From: Aurantiochytrium sp. KH105
Lineage: Eukaryota; Sar; Bigyra; Thraustochytrida; Thraustochytriidae
NCBI GenBank assembly: GCA_003116975.1
Contig: BGKB01000007.1
Coordinates: 496,001-560,000 of the forward strand
Reading direction: 5' to 3'
DNA length: 64,000 nt
Made by a program: the position numbers and the translations under genes. Below the pieces are notes generated by a model. It saw only the letters and a program-made list of their open reading frames with translations, was not told the DNA's origin and did no database searches. Shown one piece after another: positions 32,697 through 41,856 of this stretch (the stretch's first letter is position 1; the number at the start of each line of letters is the position of its first letter).

Positions 32697-32861
32697 CGCG
32701 AGCCCATGTGGCAGTCTCGGTTTTTTCCCATCCCATATAAATCACACAACCAGTTCGGGACTAGTTCGGGTAAATTATTCCCATGCCGGAAAAATAAACA
32801 GCATGACACACTCTATCATAATTTTATCCGTCACTGACTCAGGTTGTGGAGGTAAATACCA

Positions 32862-33190
32862 CTTTAAGGTGACAACTTTGCAGCCTCCGTAGCTGAGGTA
32901 TAGTACCCCTAGTTCTCTGCAAATTATTCCGTGGGGAGATTGACCCAGTTAAGGTGGTTAAAAATTTAAGAAATGTACAATTGCGGCAATCGTACAAATC
33001 TGGTTGCGTTGAGGTCACGAGAGCTTTAAGGTGACAACTTCGCAACCTACATAGCTGTGCTCTAGTACTCCTAGACCTCTGTAAATTCTTCCGTGGGGAG
33101 ATATACCCAGTTAAGGTGAATTAGAAATTAAGGAATGTACATTTCTATAGAATCGTACAAATCTGGTCGCGTTGAGGTCACGAGAGCTTT
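32862..33190 (+). repeat. Two tandem copies of a 162/163-bp unit
   Basis: Unit 1 is 32862-33023 and unit 2 is 33024-33186. A third copy seems to begin (CTTTAAAAC at 33187) and is lost. Shared landmarks are CTTTAAGGTGACAACTT, CCGTGGGGAGAT, ACCCAGTTAAGGTG, AATCGTACAAATCTGGT and GTTGAGGTCACGAGAG. Unit-to-unit differences are scattered substitutions. The pair ends about 245 bases upstream of the P3 ATG. Confidence 0.95.
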
Positions 33191-33433
33191 AAAACCCGAA
33201 CTTGCTTGAACTCGCTTGAACCTGAGAGAAAGTCCAAAAGCGCGTATCCTAGCACTCCACGGAGCGCTTTGACGTCTCTGCGTCGGCCGTTCGGATATCG
33301 CGCTTGCGCGCAGAGTACGGCGCGCGCGCGCGTCTTGAAGACGGCGAAATCAGGACTTCGCGCCCCATTCGTACGGGAGCGAGGAAATCCAAAGACCTCT
33401 TACGCAGCCACAGTTTCCGAGCAAGCTCACGCA

Positions 33434-35347
33434 ATGCTGACGCCTCCGAGCACGGATGCCGTCGCGGCTACCTTTTCCACTGCGTCAACGATGCGCAAGG
33501 GCCGGTCGCAGATGATTTTTCTTCAAGACGGCGAGTTCATTCCCGCGCGGATTCTGGGCGAGCGTGTGAGAGGTCTCTTCGATCCTCGAGACGGACCCTT
33601 CTCGAAGCTTCCAACGGCAAAGGCGGCTGTCAAGGCGGCCTTGGCCGTCGGCCTCACGACGGGGCCTATGATTTCTCTTGCAGAAAAGGCAATTGCCGAT
33701 GGCCACCCTCGGCCTGCATGGTCCGGTCCCGCTGAGGCCGCTCTGGAGGCCTTGGAAAAGGGCGAAACCTGGCCCTCGAGCGCCTTTTGGCCAAAACTCG
33801 GTGCGAACTCACAAGAAGAGGCAGTGCCGTCCAGTCCCAATTGCCCCGCGCTTGCAAAGAGGCCGGTGAGCTCTGATTGCCCCACGCCTGCGAAGAGAGT
33901 CAAAACGGCACCAACCCTCTCCCCATCAACCACATCGTTTCCAGAATTCCTTCTCTCGAAGCTGCTCGACCTCTGCAATGTGGAAAGTATATTGGCTTTC
34001 GCCGATACCTGCAAGTTGCACGCCAAATTCCTGGATAGACACTGGCAAAAGATCATGGAAAATGCTGGTGTCGTAAAAGTGTTCATGTCGTGTCGTCTGA
34101 ACATGCAAGTTCGTTTACCCCCGCCTGGATTTACACCCCGTGCATTCATCACGATGCTCGCAACGAATGCTTGCGCAGGATGCGGGCGCGAGGCGTCTGA
34201 CGCTGAGTATATTCATGTGCCTGCCTGCAAAGCTTGTTCAGGTCTGTACGCCGGTATCTTCGTGCCGCAAAAGGACATTTCCAAGTTCTGCATGGAGCGA
34301 GTGGGTAAGCTCGCTCCAGCCTACACAGTACAGATACGCCGTCGGCCTTACGAGGTGTACGCCAATATGCGATGGTCGGGGGATCTTCGGTGGCTTGCGC
34401 GCGACAACCCTGATCAGCTCGCGCATGAGGAAAGCAAGGCCCGGCGCGGAAAGACCCGAGTAGAGAAGCGCTCTCGTGCCGTTGATCGCTTTGTGAAACT
34501 TCTCGATAGGGTACCTGACTGGCTTGCAGACCATCCTGTGTTTGATCAAATAATGACCGGGAAACTTGGGGTTGTCAAAGATAAAGAATTAATACTTGAG
34601 GAATTGCGTAGTGCAATGCTTCGCGAGGATGAGACAAAGACTGCAGGTGACACGCTGCATCCACTGACGTGGAAAGTCCTGGACAAAAGAAAGTACATCT
34701 TCTCGGGAGGCTCTGTGGCTTGCACAACAGTAAGTGATGCTTTGAAAGAGATGAACACGACAGATGAGGCCTCCGCAAAAGTCCTCCGTGACATGCCAGC
34801 GGATGCAACCGTCTCTGATTGTGTTCATTTTCTTCTTCCCGACCCTGAGCGGCGCGAGAAGATTCTTGCAGCATGCAACAACTTGCAGCCTTCTACGTTC
34901 GCTCATAGGTATCTTTCAGACCACGCGTCACGTTCTGGTTTGCTGTGCGCCCTAGAAGGCCGGCCGGAGCCGACGATGATGGTGTGGAGCCAACTCCGCC
35001 CCAGATTGGAAAAGATAACAGCTCGTGTGCAACTATATCGAAACGTCTTCAACAAAGTACAGACAGAGATGCACACAGAGTATGATTGGGCACAGTGTGA
35101 ACTGGCATTGAAACGGTACTTTGACGTCGAGGAACACGATGAGCCACTTCGTGAGCAAGATTGTATGAAAGTTGTTCAATCGTGGGTTGAAAACCGGCAG
35201 AATATTGAAAGCCGGCGGAATATGAGAAATCTTGTATGCCAATGCGGCAGACCTGCTGCGGTTGCATGTGTATTGGGCAAGTGCGGTCACTGCTGCCGTA
35301 ATCAACTACCAATCGATCATACGTGCCCAAGGCATGAAAGATACTGA
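33434..35347 (+). CDS. P3: F-box-like/zinc-finger family protein, paralogue 3
   Basis: 637 residues from the ATG at 33434; the open frame extends 76 codons upstream only from a TTG. Family blocks are conserved: GLFDPRDGP, ALAVGLTTG, PAWSGPAEAALEALEKGETWP, AFWPKLG, FPEFLLSKLLDLCNVES with ADTCK, VRLPPPGFTPRAFITML, CAGCG and CKAC pairs, GDLRWLARDN, EKRSRAVDRF, PDWLADHPVFD, TLHPLTWKVLDKRKYIF. It is the most diverged of the three. Uniquely it ends in a second Cys/His cluster (CQCGRP, CGHCC, C-x-x-H) that looks like a zinc finger of the type found at the end of some ubiquitin-pathway or MYND-like proteins. The 162-bp tandem repeats lie just upstream. Confidence 0.75.
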   Translation: MLTPPSTDAVAATFSTASTMRKGRSQMIFLQDGEFIPARILGERVRGLFDPRDGPFSKLPTAKAAVKAALAVGLTTGPMISLAEKAIADGHPRPAWSGPAEAALEALEKGETWPSSAFWPKLGANSQEEAVPSSPNCPALAKRPVSSDCPTPAKRVKTAPTLSPSTTSFPEFLLSKLLDLCNVESILAFADTCKLHAKFLDRHWQKIMENAGVVKVFMSCRLNMQVRLPPPGFTPRAFITMLATNACAGCGREASDAEYIHVPACKACSGLYAGIFVPQKDISKFCMERVGKLAPAYTVQIRRRPYEVYANMRWSGDLRWLARDNPDQLAHEESKARRGKTRVEKRSRAVDRFVKLLDRVPDWLADHPVFDQIMTGKLGVVKDKELILEELRSAMLREDETKTAGDTLHPLTWKVLDKRKYIFSGGSVACTTVSDALKEMNTTDEASAKVLRDMPADATVSDCVHFLLPDPERREKILAACNNLQPSTFAHRYLSDHASRSGLLCALEGRPEPTMMVWSQLRPRLEKITARVQLYRNVFNKVQTEMHTEYDWAQCELALKRYFDVEEHDEPLREQDCMKVVQSWVENRQNIESRRNMRNLVCQCGRPAAVACVLGKCGHCCRNQLPIDHTCPRHERY

Positions 35348-36469
35348 TATTGATTTTATCGCGATGAGGGGTTTCGTAAAGATTTCAGATGCTCTTATCT
35401 GCCAGCGAGGACTAGAACGCAGCGGTCATGGGAAAAGGATCCAAACACGCCAAGGGCGGCTGGGTGACTTTGGCGAAATTCACGGCGGCAGCCCACACTG
35501 CCGCTGCCGCACCGATCATTTCCTTTCCAATGAATCTCCTCGCCACAATCGCTCAACGAGCTCCTTCGCCCGCATCAGCAGTGCAGCTGCAGCAGCAACT
35601 TGGCAGTAGAAATCCTGGTCGCAGTGCAGTTTGGACTTGCGCAACCCAGACCCACGAAGCAGTGCGTGCATGCCCGACACTGCCATTAATTGCTCCAGTG
35701 GCCGCGGCCGCGGCGCGCCGCGACGCGACGCGGAGAGTGCCCCCTCCGAGGTTCCGCCGGTTTCCCCGCAAGCGTTCGCGCACAGCTCCGCCTCGGCGGC
35801 CGCGACGCGCAACGGACCTCATTGGGGGGCACCGCGCGAGTCTCTCTCGGCCCCTTCTGACCGAGTCCTTCTCCTCTTTTGCATCAGCCAATCAATAGCA
35901 GGGTCTGAAAAGCGACATAAAAAGCCTGGCCCGAGTCCACGATCGATCGATCGGCCGACCGACCGACCGATCGCCGCGGGCCCGCCTCCGACGGTCCTCC
36001 GGCCCCGCCTCGCCCCGCCTGAAGCGCGCAGTACCTCGCCGCGGCAAAGCCGCCCTTCCCCCGCGAGCACGGGTGCGCAGCACAGCGCAGGACAGCGGCA
36101 CAGCACCGCACGGTGGGACCCGGGAGTTGCTAGCACGCTTTGGAGCAGGGCGGATTCTTTTCTTTCTGTTATGTTAGTTACTGAATGGCGAGGCGGGGAA
36201 GCGGCATGTGCATGCTTTCTTTCACCCGCTGCATGCAGTGCTTCGAGGCACTGCACAGCTCAGCTCGATGTGCGCGAAGCGTGAAGATGCACGCACGAGG
36301 AGAAGGCGCAGGTCGTCGACCGTGCGAGCGGCCCGAGCAAGCAAAACCTGAATAGCGAGCATCCTGATCTCGAAGAAGGAAAAGAAGAAGAAGAAGAAGA
36401 AGAGTTCGAAGGAGAGAAGCACGAGTGAAGAGGGAGAGAAAGACCGTGAGCCTGGCAGCGTTGAGAGCG
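35348..36469. other. Intergenic region, no supported gene
   Basis: GC-rich from about 35700 to 36120, with GATCGATCGATCGGCCGACCGACCG-type tetramer runs at 35940-35975. A frame beginning MGKGSKHAKGGWVT at 35428 decays into low complexity and has no splice-supported continuation. A (GAA)n tract lies at 36375-36402, close to the next gene. Confidence 0.5.
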
Positions 36470-36748
36470 ATGCCGGCAGGACGAGAAGCGATTCGGACGA
36501 CGGTGGCGCGCATGAACTCGAGGGCGCAGCCACGACGCCTCGCCGCTGCGCGGGGCTCTGTGGAGCGGGAGCAGAAGACGCGCGCAGCTTCGGTCTTCAT
36601 CGGCAAGAAACAGCACTCCGTGCAGGCTTCGGCGCTGCCCGTGGATACGCGCGGCGAGTTCATGTTCTCCAAGACCGAGGAAGTCGCTGAGTCTCCGCGA
36701 AGCAAAGAGCAGCGCGCTGCCGACGAGGACGACCTCTTGCACCTCTAA
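36470..36748 (+). CDS. Small hypothetical protein, basic N-terminus and acidic C-terminus
   Basis: 92 residues from the ATG at 36470; a GTG-started frame runs 15 codons further. The C-terminal half (FIGKKQHSVQASALPVDTRG, EFMFSKTEEVAESP, ending DEDDLLHL) has strong GC-ending codon bias and balanced composition, which is why I accept it. No family recognised. It could also be the last exon of a larger gene, since a lysine-rich frame (KKEKKKKKKKSS) overlaps just upstream. Confidence 0.4.
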   Translation: MPAGREAIRTTVARMNSRAQPRRLAAARGSVEREQKTRAASVFIGKKQHSVQASALPVDTRGEFMFSKTEEVAESPRSKEQRAADEDDLLHL

Positions 36749-37809
36749 AGAGTAGGACATCAGCATGAGCGCCATCCGCGTCGCGATGTTGCCTCTAGTA
36801 GCATAGTTCGTACCACGTACACTACTACCTATACGTGCCTGTCTCTCAAGGCGTTCACTATGCATAGACATGTGATGATGCATGCGATCGATGCTCATGT
36901 GCATTCCATTGCGCTGTCGATGCAAGAAAACCACAACTGCCACTCCACTCCATCATCGTCGCCCTACCGTTCTCGCACCCCGATAGGCCAGGCTAGGCTT
37001 GCAGCCACGCTCGCTCGCACGCACGCACGCGATAGACTAGCATCCGCTCGTGCGTCGCTTTGCTTGCTGGCCGCCCACTGGCACCTCTTGTACACACTAT
37101 ACATAACATTCACAGTCAATTTATCTATCACCTAGGCTAATTCACCACTGTGCCCTCGCATCCACCCGAGCAAGCCGCCCTCCCCGGCACGTGTCGTGTC
37201 TCGTGGCCTCTCTCCGTCCCGCCCGGGCCGGCCTCCAGCAGCAGCACCTGGCTTGTGCCGCCGCCGCCGCTGCTACAAAAAACCCTCGCCGTCGACGTGC
37301 ACCGGTCCCGGCGCTGCTTCTTTCTGCCAGGTCGCACCAGGCGCAGGCGCAGGCGCCGCTGCTCTGCTTGCTCTGCTCCTTGCTCTGCACTGCTCGCGCT
37401 GCGCTGCCTCCCGCGGTTCGCGGCCGCGCGCTGCGTCCCAAGCTCGACGCAGGCCACGGCAGCGGCAGCGAGGCTGCAGGCGGCGACGTCTCGCGCGGCT
37501 CCGCGAGCCGCAGCTGGAGCTGGCGCGGCTGGAGCTGCAGCTGCTGCTTGCAGGCGCTGCGCTGCGCTGGTGCTGGCGCCGCTGGGGCTCGCGCGCGTGC
37601 GTCATTGGCCGCTGCAATTGCGAAGGTGTGCCCGCTGCAGAGCAGGGAAGAGCGGGGCAGGAGAGCCGCAGAGCAGCAGCAAACCGTGAACGCGCGACGC
37701 GGCGGCTGCAAGAGAGGACGCCGGGCGCAGCGAGCGGGGGCAGGGAGAGCGAGGAGGGGGAGCGGGCGAGAGAGCGAGAGAGCGCACGAAGCGCCCGACG
37801 TCGACGACC
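36749..37809. other. 1-kb intergenic region
   Basis: AT-richer at 36760-37140 (probable 3' UTR) and then very GC-rich (37200-37800), typical of promoters in this window. Several overlapping Arg/Ala-rich frames occur on both strands and are not credible. Confidence 0.5.
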
Positions 37810-38955
37810 ATGGACACGAGCTTCCAGGATGTCTTTGCCAGGTTCGCCTGCGACGCCACCGCAGGGTAAGTTGCTCGTCGCTCGACCTGGCGGAGCGGTA
37901 GCAGAAGGGCGAGGCACGCCGCGGAGCGAGCGGTAAACCATGGCTCTTCAGCGCGAGAACCCGGTGGCTCATATTTCGCATGTGCATGCTCGAGCGAACA
38001 GACCGAACTGACGAAATGTAAAATCTTGATGGCACAGTGCAATTGCGGGCGCGACAGTGACCCCCGTCGTGAGTGCCGTAGATCGCGCCCTGGCAGAGAG
38101 CGCATCCGGCAAGGGAAGCCTTTGGCCCAGCTTCTTTGCCGCTCTACGCGAGTACGCTGCCCGGCCCATCGCTTACCTCAAAGGTCCCCAGTTCTTTTAC
38201 GTTTGGGCCGTCTATGGCGGCACGTACTGTGCGGCCAACTTGGTCGACACCGTGTGCGGCTTGCGCAAGGTATGTTGTTGCCCTGAAATTCACTTGCTTT
38301 GCTCACACCAGACGCTCCATACTCCTCCCTCTCCCGACACTTGATGCGTTCTCCTGTTCTCGCAATCACCTGAAAGGTCCAGCCAGCTGACTCGCCTCCT
38401 CTCGATCCGTAATTCTGATCGCTTTCATCAACACTTCTTGCACAGGTTGACCCGGCCATGCCCAAGCTTGCCACCACGACCGCAACCAACACTGTTGCCT
38501 CCATGATGAAGGATCGCGCCTTTGCGCAGCTCTTTGGCACCTCGGTGGCCTCTGGCGTTCCACCGGCAGCTTACGCTGCCTGGCTCAGCCGTGATGCCGT
38601 CTCGATGAGTTGCTTCTTCACCTTGCCGCCCATCGTTGGCGGCATGCTCAGCGAGTACACCGAGAATGGATACTATTACGCGCAGGTCACACTTCCGCTC
38701 GCTGTGCAATTCCTCACGAGTCCGATTCACTTGCTCGGATACAACATTTACAACCAGCCAAACGCCACCGTCGCGAGCAGGATTGCTTTCATGCGCAAGG
38801 ACTACTTGCGAAGCGTCGCCTTGCGTTGCGTGCGCCAGGCCCCGCCTTGGTCGTTCGGTACCATTGGAAACACCGAGATCAAGGGCAAACTTCAGCGGGC
38901 TGCTGGCCTCAAGCCTCTCGTGCCCAGCACTCCTGTTTACCATGTTAGCGGATAA
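37810..38955 (+). CDS. Three-exon conserved membrane protein (family known from fungi, function unknown)
   Basis: Exons 37810-37865, 38038-38269 and 38446-38955 join in frame to 265 residues. Exon 1 gives MDTSFQDVFARFACDATAG, and exon 2 begins AIAGATVTPVVSAVDRALAE. Exon 2 ends LVDTVCGLRK and exon 3 begins VDPAMPKLATTT. The order of motifs (GPQFFYVWAVYGGTYCAAN; KDRAFAQLFG; AAWLSRDAVSMSCFFTLPP; VQFLTSPIHLLGYNIYN; a final IGNTEIKGKL) matches a conserved fungal family of unknown function, probably mitochondrial, in which I remember the RD-x-x-T/S-x-x-x-x-F-x-LPP core. Several hydrophobic segments suggest 3-5 membrane passes. Start context is GACGACCATGG. It is the only gene here with clearly supported introns. 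Confidence 0.75.
37866..38037 (+). other. Intron 1 (GT-AG, 172 bp)
   Basis: Donor GTAAGT after GCAGG, acceptor GGCACAG. Removal splits a Gly codon (GG|T) and restores one frame across the junction. Confidence 0.8.
38270..38445 (+). other. Intron 2 (GT-AG, 176 bp)
   Basis: Donor AAG|GTATGT, acceptor TTCTTGCACAG preceded by a pyrimidine-rich stretch. It is a phase-0 intron, and an in-frame stop (TGA, 38342-38344) lies inside it. Confidence 0.85.
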
Positions 38956-39360
38956 GCGAGAAGCGTTGTCGCTCTCGATTGGTGCTTCTGCTGTCGCAAT
39001 TAGGTCCGTAATGAAAAACATGAAGAGATACATGTACGATGAAAATCCTAAAGGGAGGGAGGCCTGTGTATTCGGACGAGACACACGAAGAGAGATGCAT
39101 ACCTTTCTTTGAACACTAGGTTACTGAACCTGTCGAGAGTCGACCGCCCCATTTCATTTCTGCGCTTGTCTTTCTGCACGTCTTTCCGCCAGTGAAGTGC
39201 ACTGACTGCATGAAGCTGCAGCGCTTCTGTTGGGGTAATTGAAAATAAACCGTACTTGGCCCTGCAACCGAACTCTCATTCTTTTTCCAATTCAAGCTAC
39301 GTTCATTTTCTTTTCTCTTCTTTTCTCTTGGTTGGCGAGTCTTACAACTCAAGCTAGGGC

Positions 39361-39710
39361 CTACGTACGTTCTTCACCAGCCTGCGTTCACCTTTTTTCC
39401 TTTCTTGGACACTCTTAAGCTGAAGACTATCCAACTGGAAAAGACCATACTCGCGGCTCGCAAAGGCAATCGAAAAATGGCAAATGGGCCCAAAGATTGT
39501 CACCGAAAGCAAATCCCGCCACTGGAGCGCGCCCTCTACGTACGTTCTTCACCAGCCTGCGTTCACCTTTTTTCCTTTCTTAGACACTCTTAAGCTGAAG
39601 ACTATCCAACTGGAAAAGACCATACTCGCGGCTCGCAAAGGCAATCGAAAAATGGCAAATGGGCCCAAAGATTGTCACCGAAAGCAAATCCCGCCACTGG
39701 AGCGGGCCCT
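39361..39710 (+). repeat. 175-bp tandem duplication
   Basis: Copy 1 is 39361-39535 and copy 2 is 39536-39710, both beginning CTACGTACGTTCTTCACCAG. They are nearly identical: TTGGACACTC versus TTAGACACTC inside, and divergence only at the last bases (GCGCGCCCT versus GCGGGCCCT). Copy 2 includes the 3' coding end of the minus-strand membrane gene. Confidence 0.97.
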
Positions 39711-40605
39711 GCCGTGACGACGTGCGAATCGAGCTCGCTGACCGAACCGGACGCATCGCCTCCACCTCAAGCCAAAGGTATGCCGCAATAACGAGAATAA
39801 TGTAGTCCACCAGCATGAACGTGATGGCCGAATTGGCCGTCAGCTCATCCCACAACACCACGAGAGAGCCACATTGCAGGATACATGCCCAAGCATACAG
39901 GTGCACAAAGAGGCCCACCACCGCCGTGAGCCCGGCGTTCACCATGATTAGATAGTGCGCAAACTCACGGTCCGGCAACCGTCCGCCTCGCGACTCGTGC
40001 GAGCTTGAATCCGGTTCTTTCCATTGTAGACTGCGCGTTCCGTCAAATGGCAACGCCAGCGGAGGCGCAACAGCTGCAATGCCCACCACCGCCAAAACGG
40101 TAGGGTCAAACTTGCCGCCGGGCCACGCCGACGCTGTGCCTGGCAGGACCAGTACAATGCCAGTAAGCCACATGAGATTGAAAAAAACAATGTTAAAAGC
40201 TCGCGAGGCCCCGAGTTCGTATTGCGGTACGCCTCGAGGCACTTCTCGTGGGGCGGAGCGCTGTACAAGCGCCAAAAAACCTGGCACAGCACCGCAGGCT
40301 GCCAGCACAATCGAGAGCAGAGGGACAACCGCGGGTGCGACAGAGGGAACCTGGCATCTGCGACGACTTGACTCTGCAACAAAGCTCCACAGCGTTGCGC
40401 ACGTAAACGTAAAGATACTATAGTAAACGGCAACGCCCATTGGGTTTGCAACAGCGTCGTTGAAGAATCGCGTAAATAGCGAGAGCGGATCAGACGGCTG
40501 GCGCAGCATAGCATCCTCTTCGAGCCATTTGTACAGATACCAGTGCGTCCACACGATACCCACAACCGCTAGTGTCGCGTACGCAAGCCACACCGAGCTC
40601 TTCAT
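39580..40605 (-). CDS. Multipass membrane protein, function unknown
   Basis: 341 residues from the ATG at 40605. About seven or eight hydrophobic segments: the N-terminal SVWLAYATLAVVGIVW, then VYYSIFTFTCATLW, VAPAVVPLLSIVLAACGAVPGFLALV, FFNLMWLTGIVLVLPG, VLAVVGIAAVAPPLAL, LIMVNAGLTAVVGLFVHLYAW, AITFMLVDYIILVIAAYLWL and a final LSVTIFGPICHFS. No family recognised; similar layouts occur in protist and algal proteins of unknown role. The last roughly 43 codons lie in copy 2 of the 175-bp tandem duplication, so the C-terminus and stop may have been set or reset by that duplication. It is divergent from UreF. Confidence 0.6.
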   Translation of the reverse strand: MKSSVWLAYATLAVVGIVWTHWYLYKWLEEDAMLRQPSDPLSLFTRFFNDAVANPMGVAVYYSIFTFTCATLWSFVAESSRRRCQVPSVAPAVVPLLSIVLAACGAVPGFLALVQRSAPREVPRGVPQYELGASRAFNIVFFNLMWLTGIVLVLPGTASAWPGGKFDPTVLAVVGIAAVAPPLALPFDGTRSLQWKEPDSSSHESRGGRLPDREFAHYLIMVNAGLTAVVGLFVHLYAWACILQCGSLVVLWDELTANSAITFMLVDYIILVIAAYLWLEVEAMRPVRSASSIRTSSRQGPLQWRDLLSVTIFGPICHFSIAFASREYGLFQLDSLQLKSV

Positions 40606-41043
40606 CGTTCTTATTGCGCGTAAAACGCCCCGTCGCCACGGTGGCCTCCTCTGTCTCCGTCTGCGTCTTCGTGTACGTCTCTTGCACTTTCAACCCTGAC
40701 CTCGGGAGACGACCGCTCGCGGCCCAGATTCGCGCTCTGTCAGCAGGCCTCTGCCCGCCGCCGCCGCGCAGTCGACCTGCTCAAAGCCGCTCTGCCGCCG
40801 TGCTCCGGGCAGCGCACGCGGCCGTGCTCGCGCGTGCACGCTTTGCTTGGGGTGCGAAAAAGGGTTCTAGTATGCGACGCTAATGATGGGCAAAACTAGG
40901 ACTCGAGGCGACGCGGGCGAGGGCCGAGAGCTGCAGCGCAGCCGCGCATTTCTGCGCTCTCGGCACGCCTGTCGCGCCGCCGAGATCTTGTTGTCCCAGC
41001 TGTTGTTCTTGTTGTTATTCTTCGCGGCGGTTGGTGCGCCACC
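40606..41043. other. Divergent promoter between the membrane-protein gene and UreF
   Basis: 438 bases, GC-rich in the middle. No gene is seen. It ends in a strong GCGCCACCATGG start context for UreF. Confidence 0.55.
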
Positions 41044-41856
41044 ATGGGCGGCGTAGACGCCGAGTGCATGGCCTGGACCATCATCGACAGCGGCCTTCCG
41101 ACCGGCGGGTTTGCGCACTCGCTGGGGCTCGAGGCCGCCGCGGCATCGGGCCACGTCCTCGGCAGGAAAGGTGAAGGCGTCCGCGCAGCCCCAGGCGGCG
41201 CCCGAGGCCATTGCGAAGCAGCCACATGGGCAGCGACCGAGGCACGCCCAGATGCAGTCGCCTCTACGAGAGACGCCCCCATGGACCTTACGACCTACGT
41301 GGATGCGCAAATTTCCTCGCTTGCCGCCTTGGAGCTTCCTTTCGTGTTTGAGGCCCATGCCAGCACTGATATCGACGCTTGGAAAAGACTCGATGCGCTC
41401 CTGCAAGCCCAACTCGTCTCGAATCCGATCGCACGGCGCGCTTCTGCAACGCAGGGAGCAGCCTTCCTGCGTGTGGCTGCGACAGGGCTCGCATCCAACA
41501 CGGACATGCTCGCCAGAATCGAGGCAATGCGCACGGCAGTCTCCAAGGGCGAAGCTGCAGGTTTGCTTGCGCCAGTCTTTGGCCAAGTCTTGGCCATGCT
41601 CGGCGTTGATGCGCGCAAGGCCCAGAAAATGTATCTCTTTATTGCGCTGCGCGACATGCTTTCGGCCGCGAAGCGTCTCGCGCTCATTGGACCCATGGCC
41701 GCCGTTCGAGTCCAGAGTAATCTCAGTGCTCGCGTCGAATCGCTTGCGGCACGGTACCAAGATCGTCCTGTCTCGGACGCGCACCAAACTTTTATGCTCG
41801 GTGACATTCTCCACTCTACGCACGATAACCTCTTTCGCCGCTTATTTTTATCCTAA
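41044..41856 (+). CDS. ureF: Urease accessory protein UreF
   Basis: 270 residues. The N-terminal signature IIDSGLPTGGFAHSLGLEAA is diagnostic for UreF (D-S/T-x-x-P-x-G-x-F-x-H-S-x-G-L-E). All-helical sequence follows, with the C-terminal AAKRLALIGPMAAVRVQ segment typical of the family. UreF binds UreD and UreG and gates GTP-dependent nickel delivery into apo-urease. A low-complexity insertion (about residues 40-80, GRKGEGVRAAPGGARGH onward) replaces the short linker of bacterial proteins. UreD lies 471 bases downstream in the same direction. Urease itself and UreG are not in the window. Confidence 0.9.
   Translation: MGGVDAECMAWTIIDSGLPTGGFAHSLGLEAAAASGHVLGRKGEGVRAAPGGARGHCEAATWAATEARPDAVASTRDAPMDLTTYVDAQISSLAALELPFVFEAHASTDIDAWKRLDALLQAQLVSNPIARRASATQGAAFLRVAATGLASNTDMLARIEAMRTAVSKGEAAGLLAPVFGQVLAMLGVDARKAQKMYLFIALRDMLSAAKRLALIGPMAAVRVQSNLSARVESLAARYQDRPVSDAHQTFMLGDILHSTHDNLFRRLFLS

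Larger units (their letters stand above)
28310..33190. mobile_element. Putative Mutator-like DNA transposon remnant
   Basis: The interval holds a disrupted transposase on the minus strand and a companion frame on the plus strand. At the left, 28322-28333 (TCAACGCGACCA) with GTGAC just before it recurs in inverted orientation in the 162-bp tandem repeat units at the right end (unit 2, near 33164-33182). These could be degenerate terminal inverted repeats. Boundaries and target-site duplications cannot be fixed by eye, so the extent is approximate. Confidence 0.35.

Noticed and set aside
32862-33190. CRISPR-like array
   Set aside because: Only two 162-bp direct units with diverged interiors in a eukaryotic sequence; no short constant repeats with unique spacers.
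35428-35898. Frame starting MGKGSKHAKGGWVT, reminiscent of the N-terminus of PPIL2-type cyclophilins
   Set aside because: Only about 15 residues are suggestive; no U-box or cyclophilin domain follows and no splice donor/acceptor pair links it to one.
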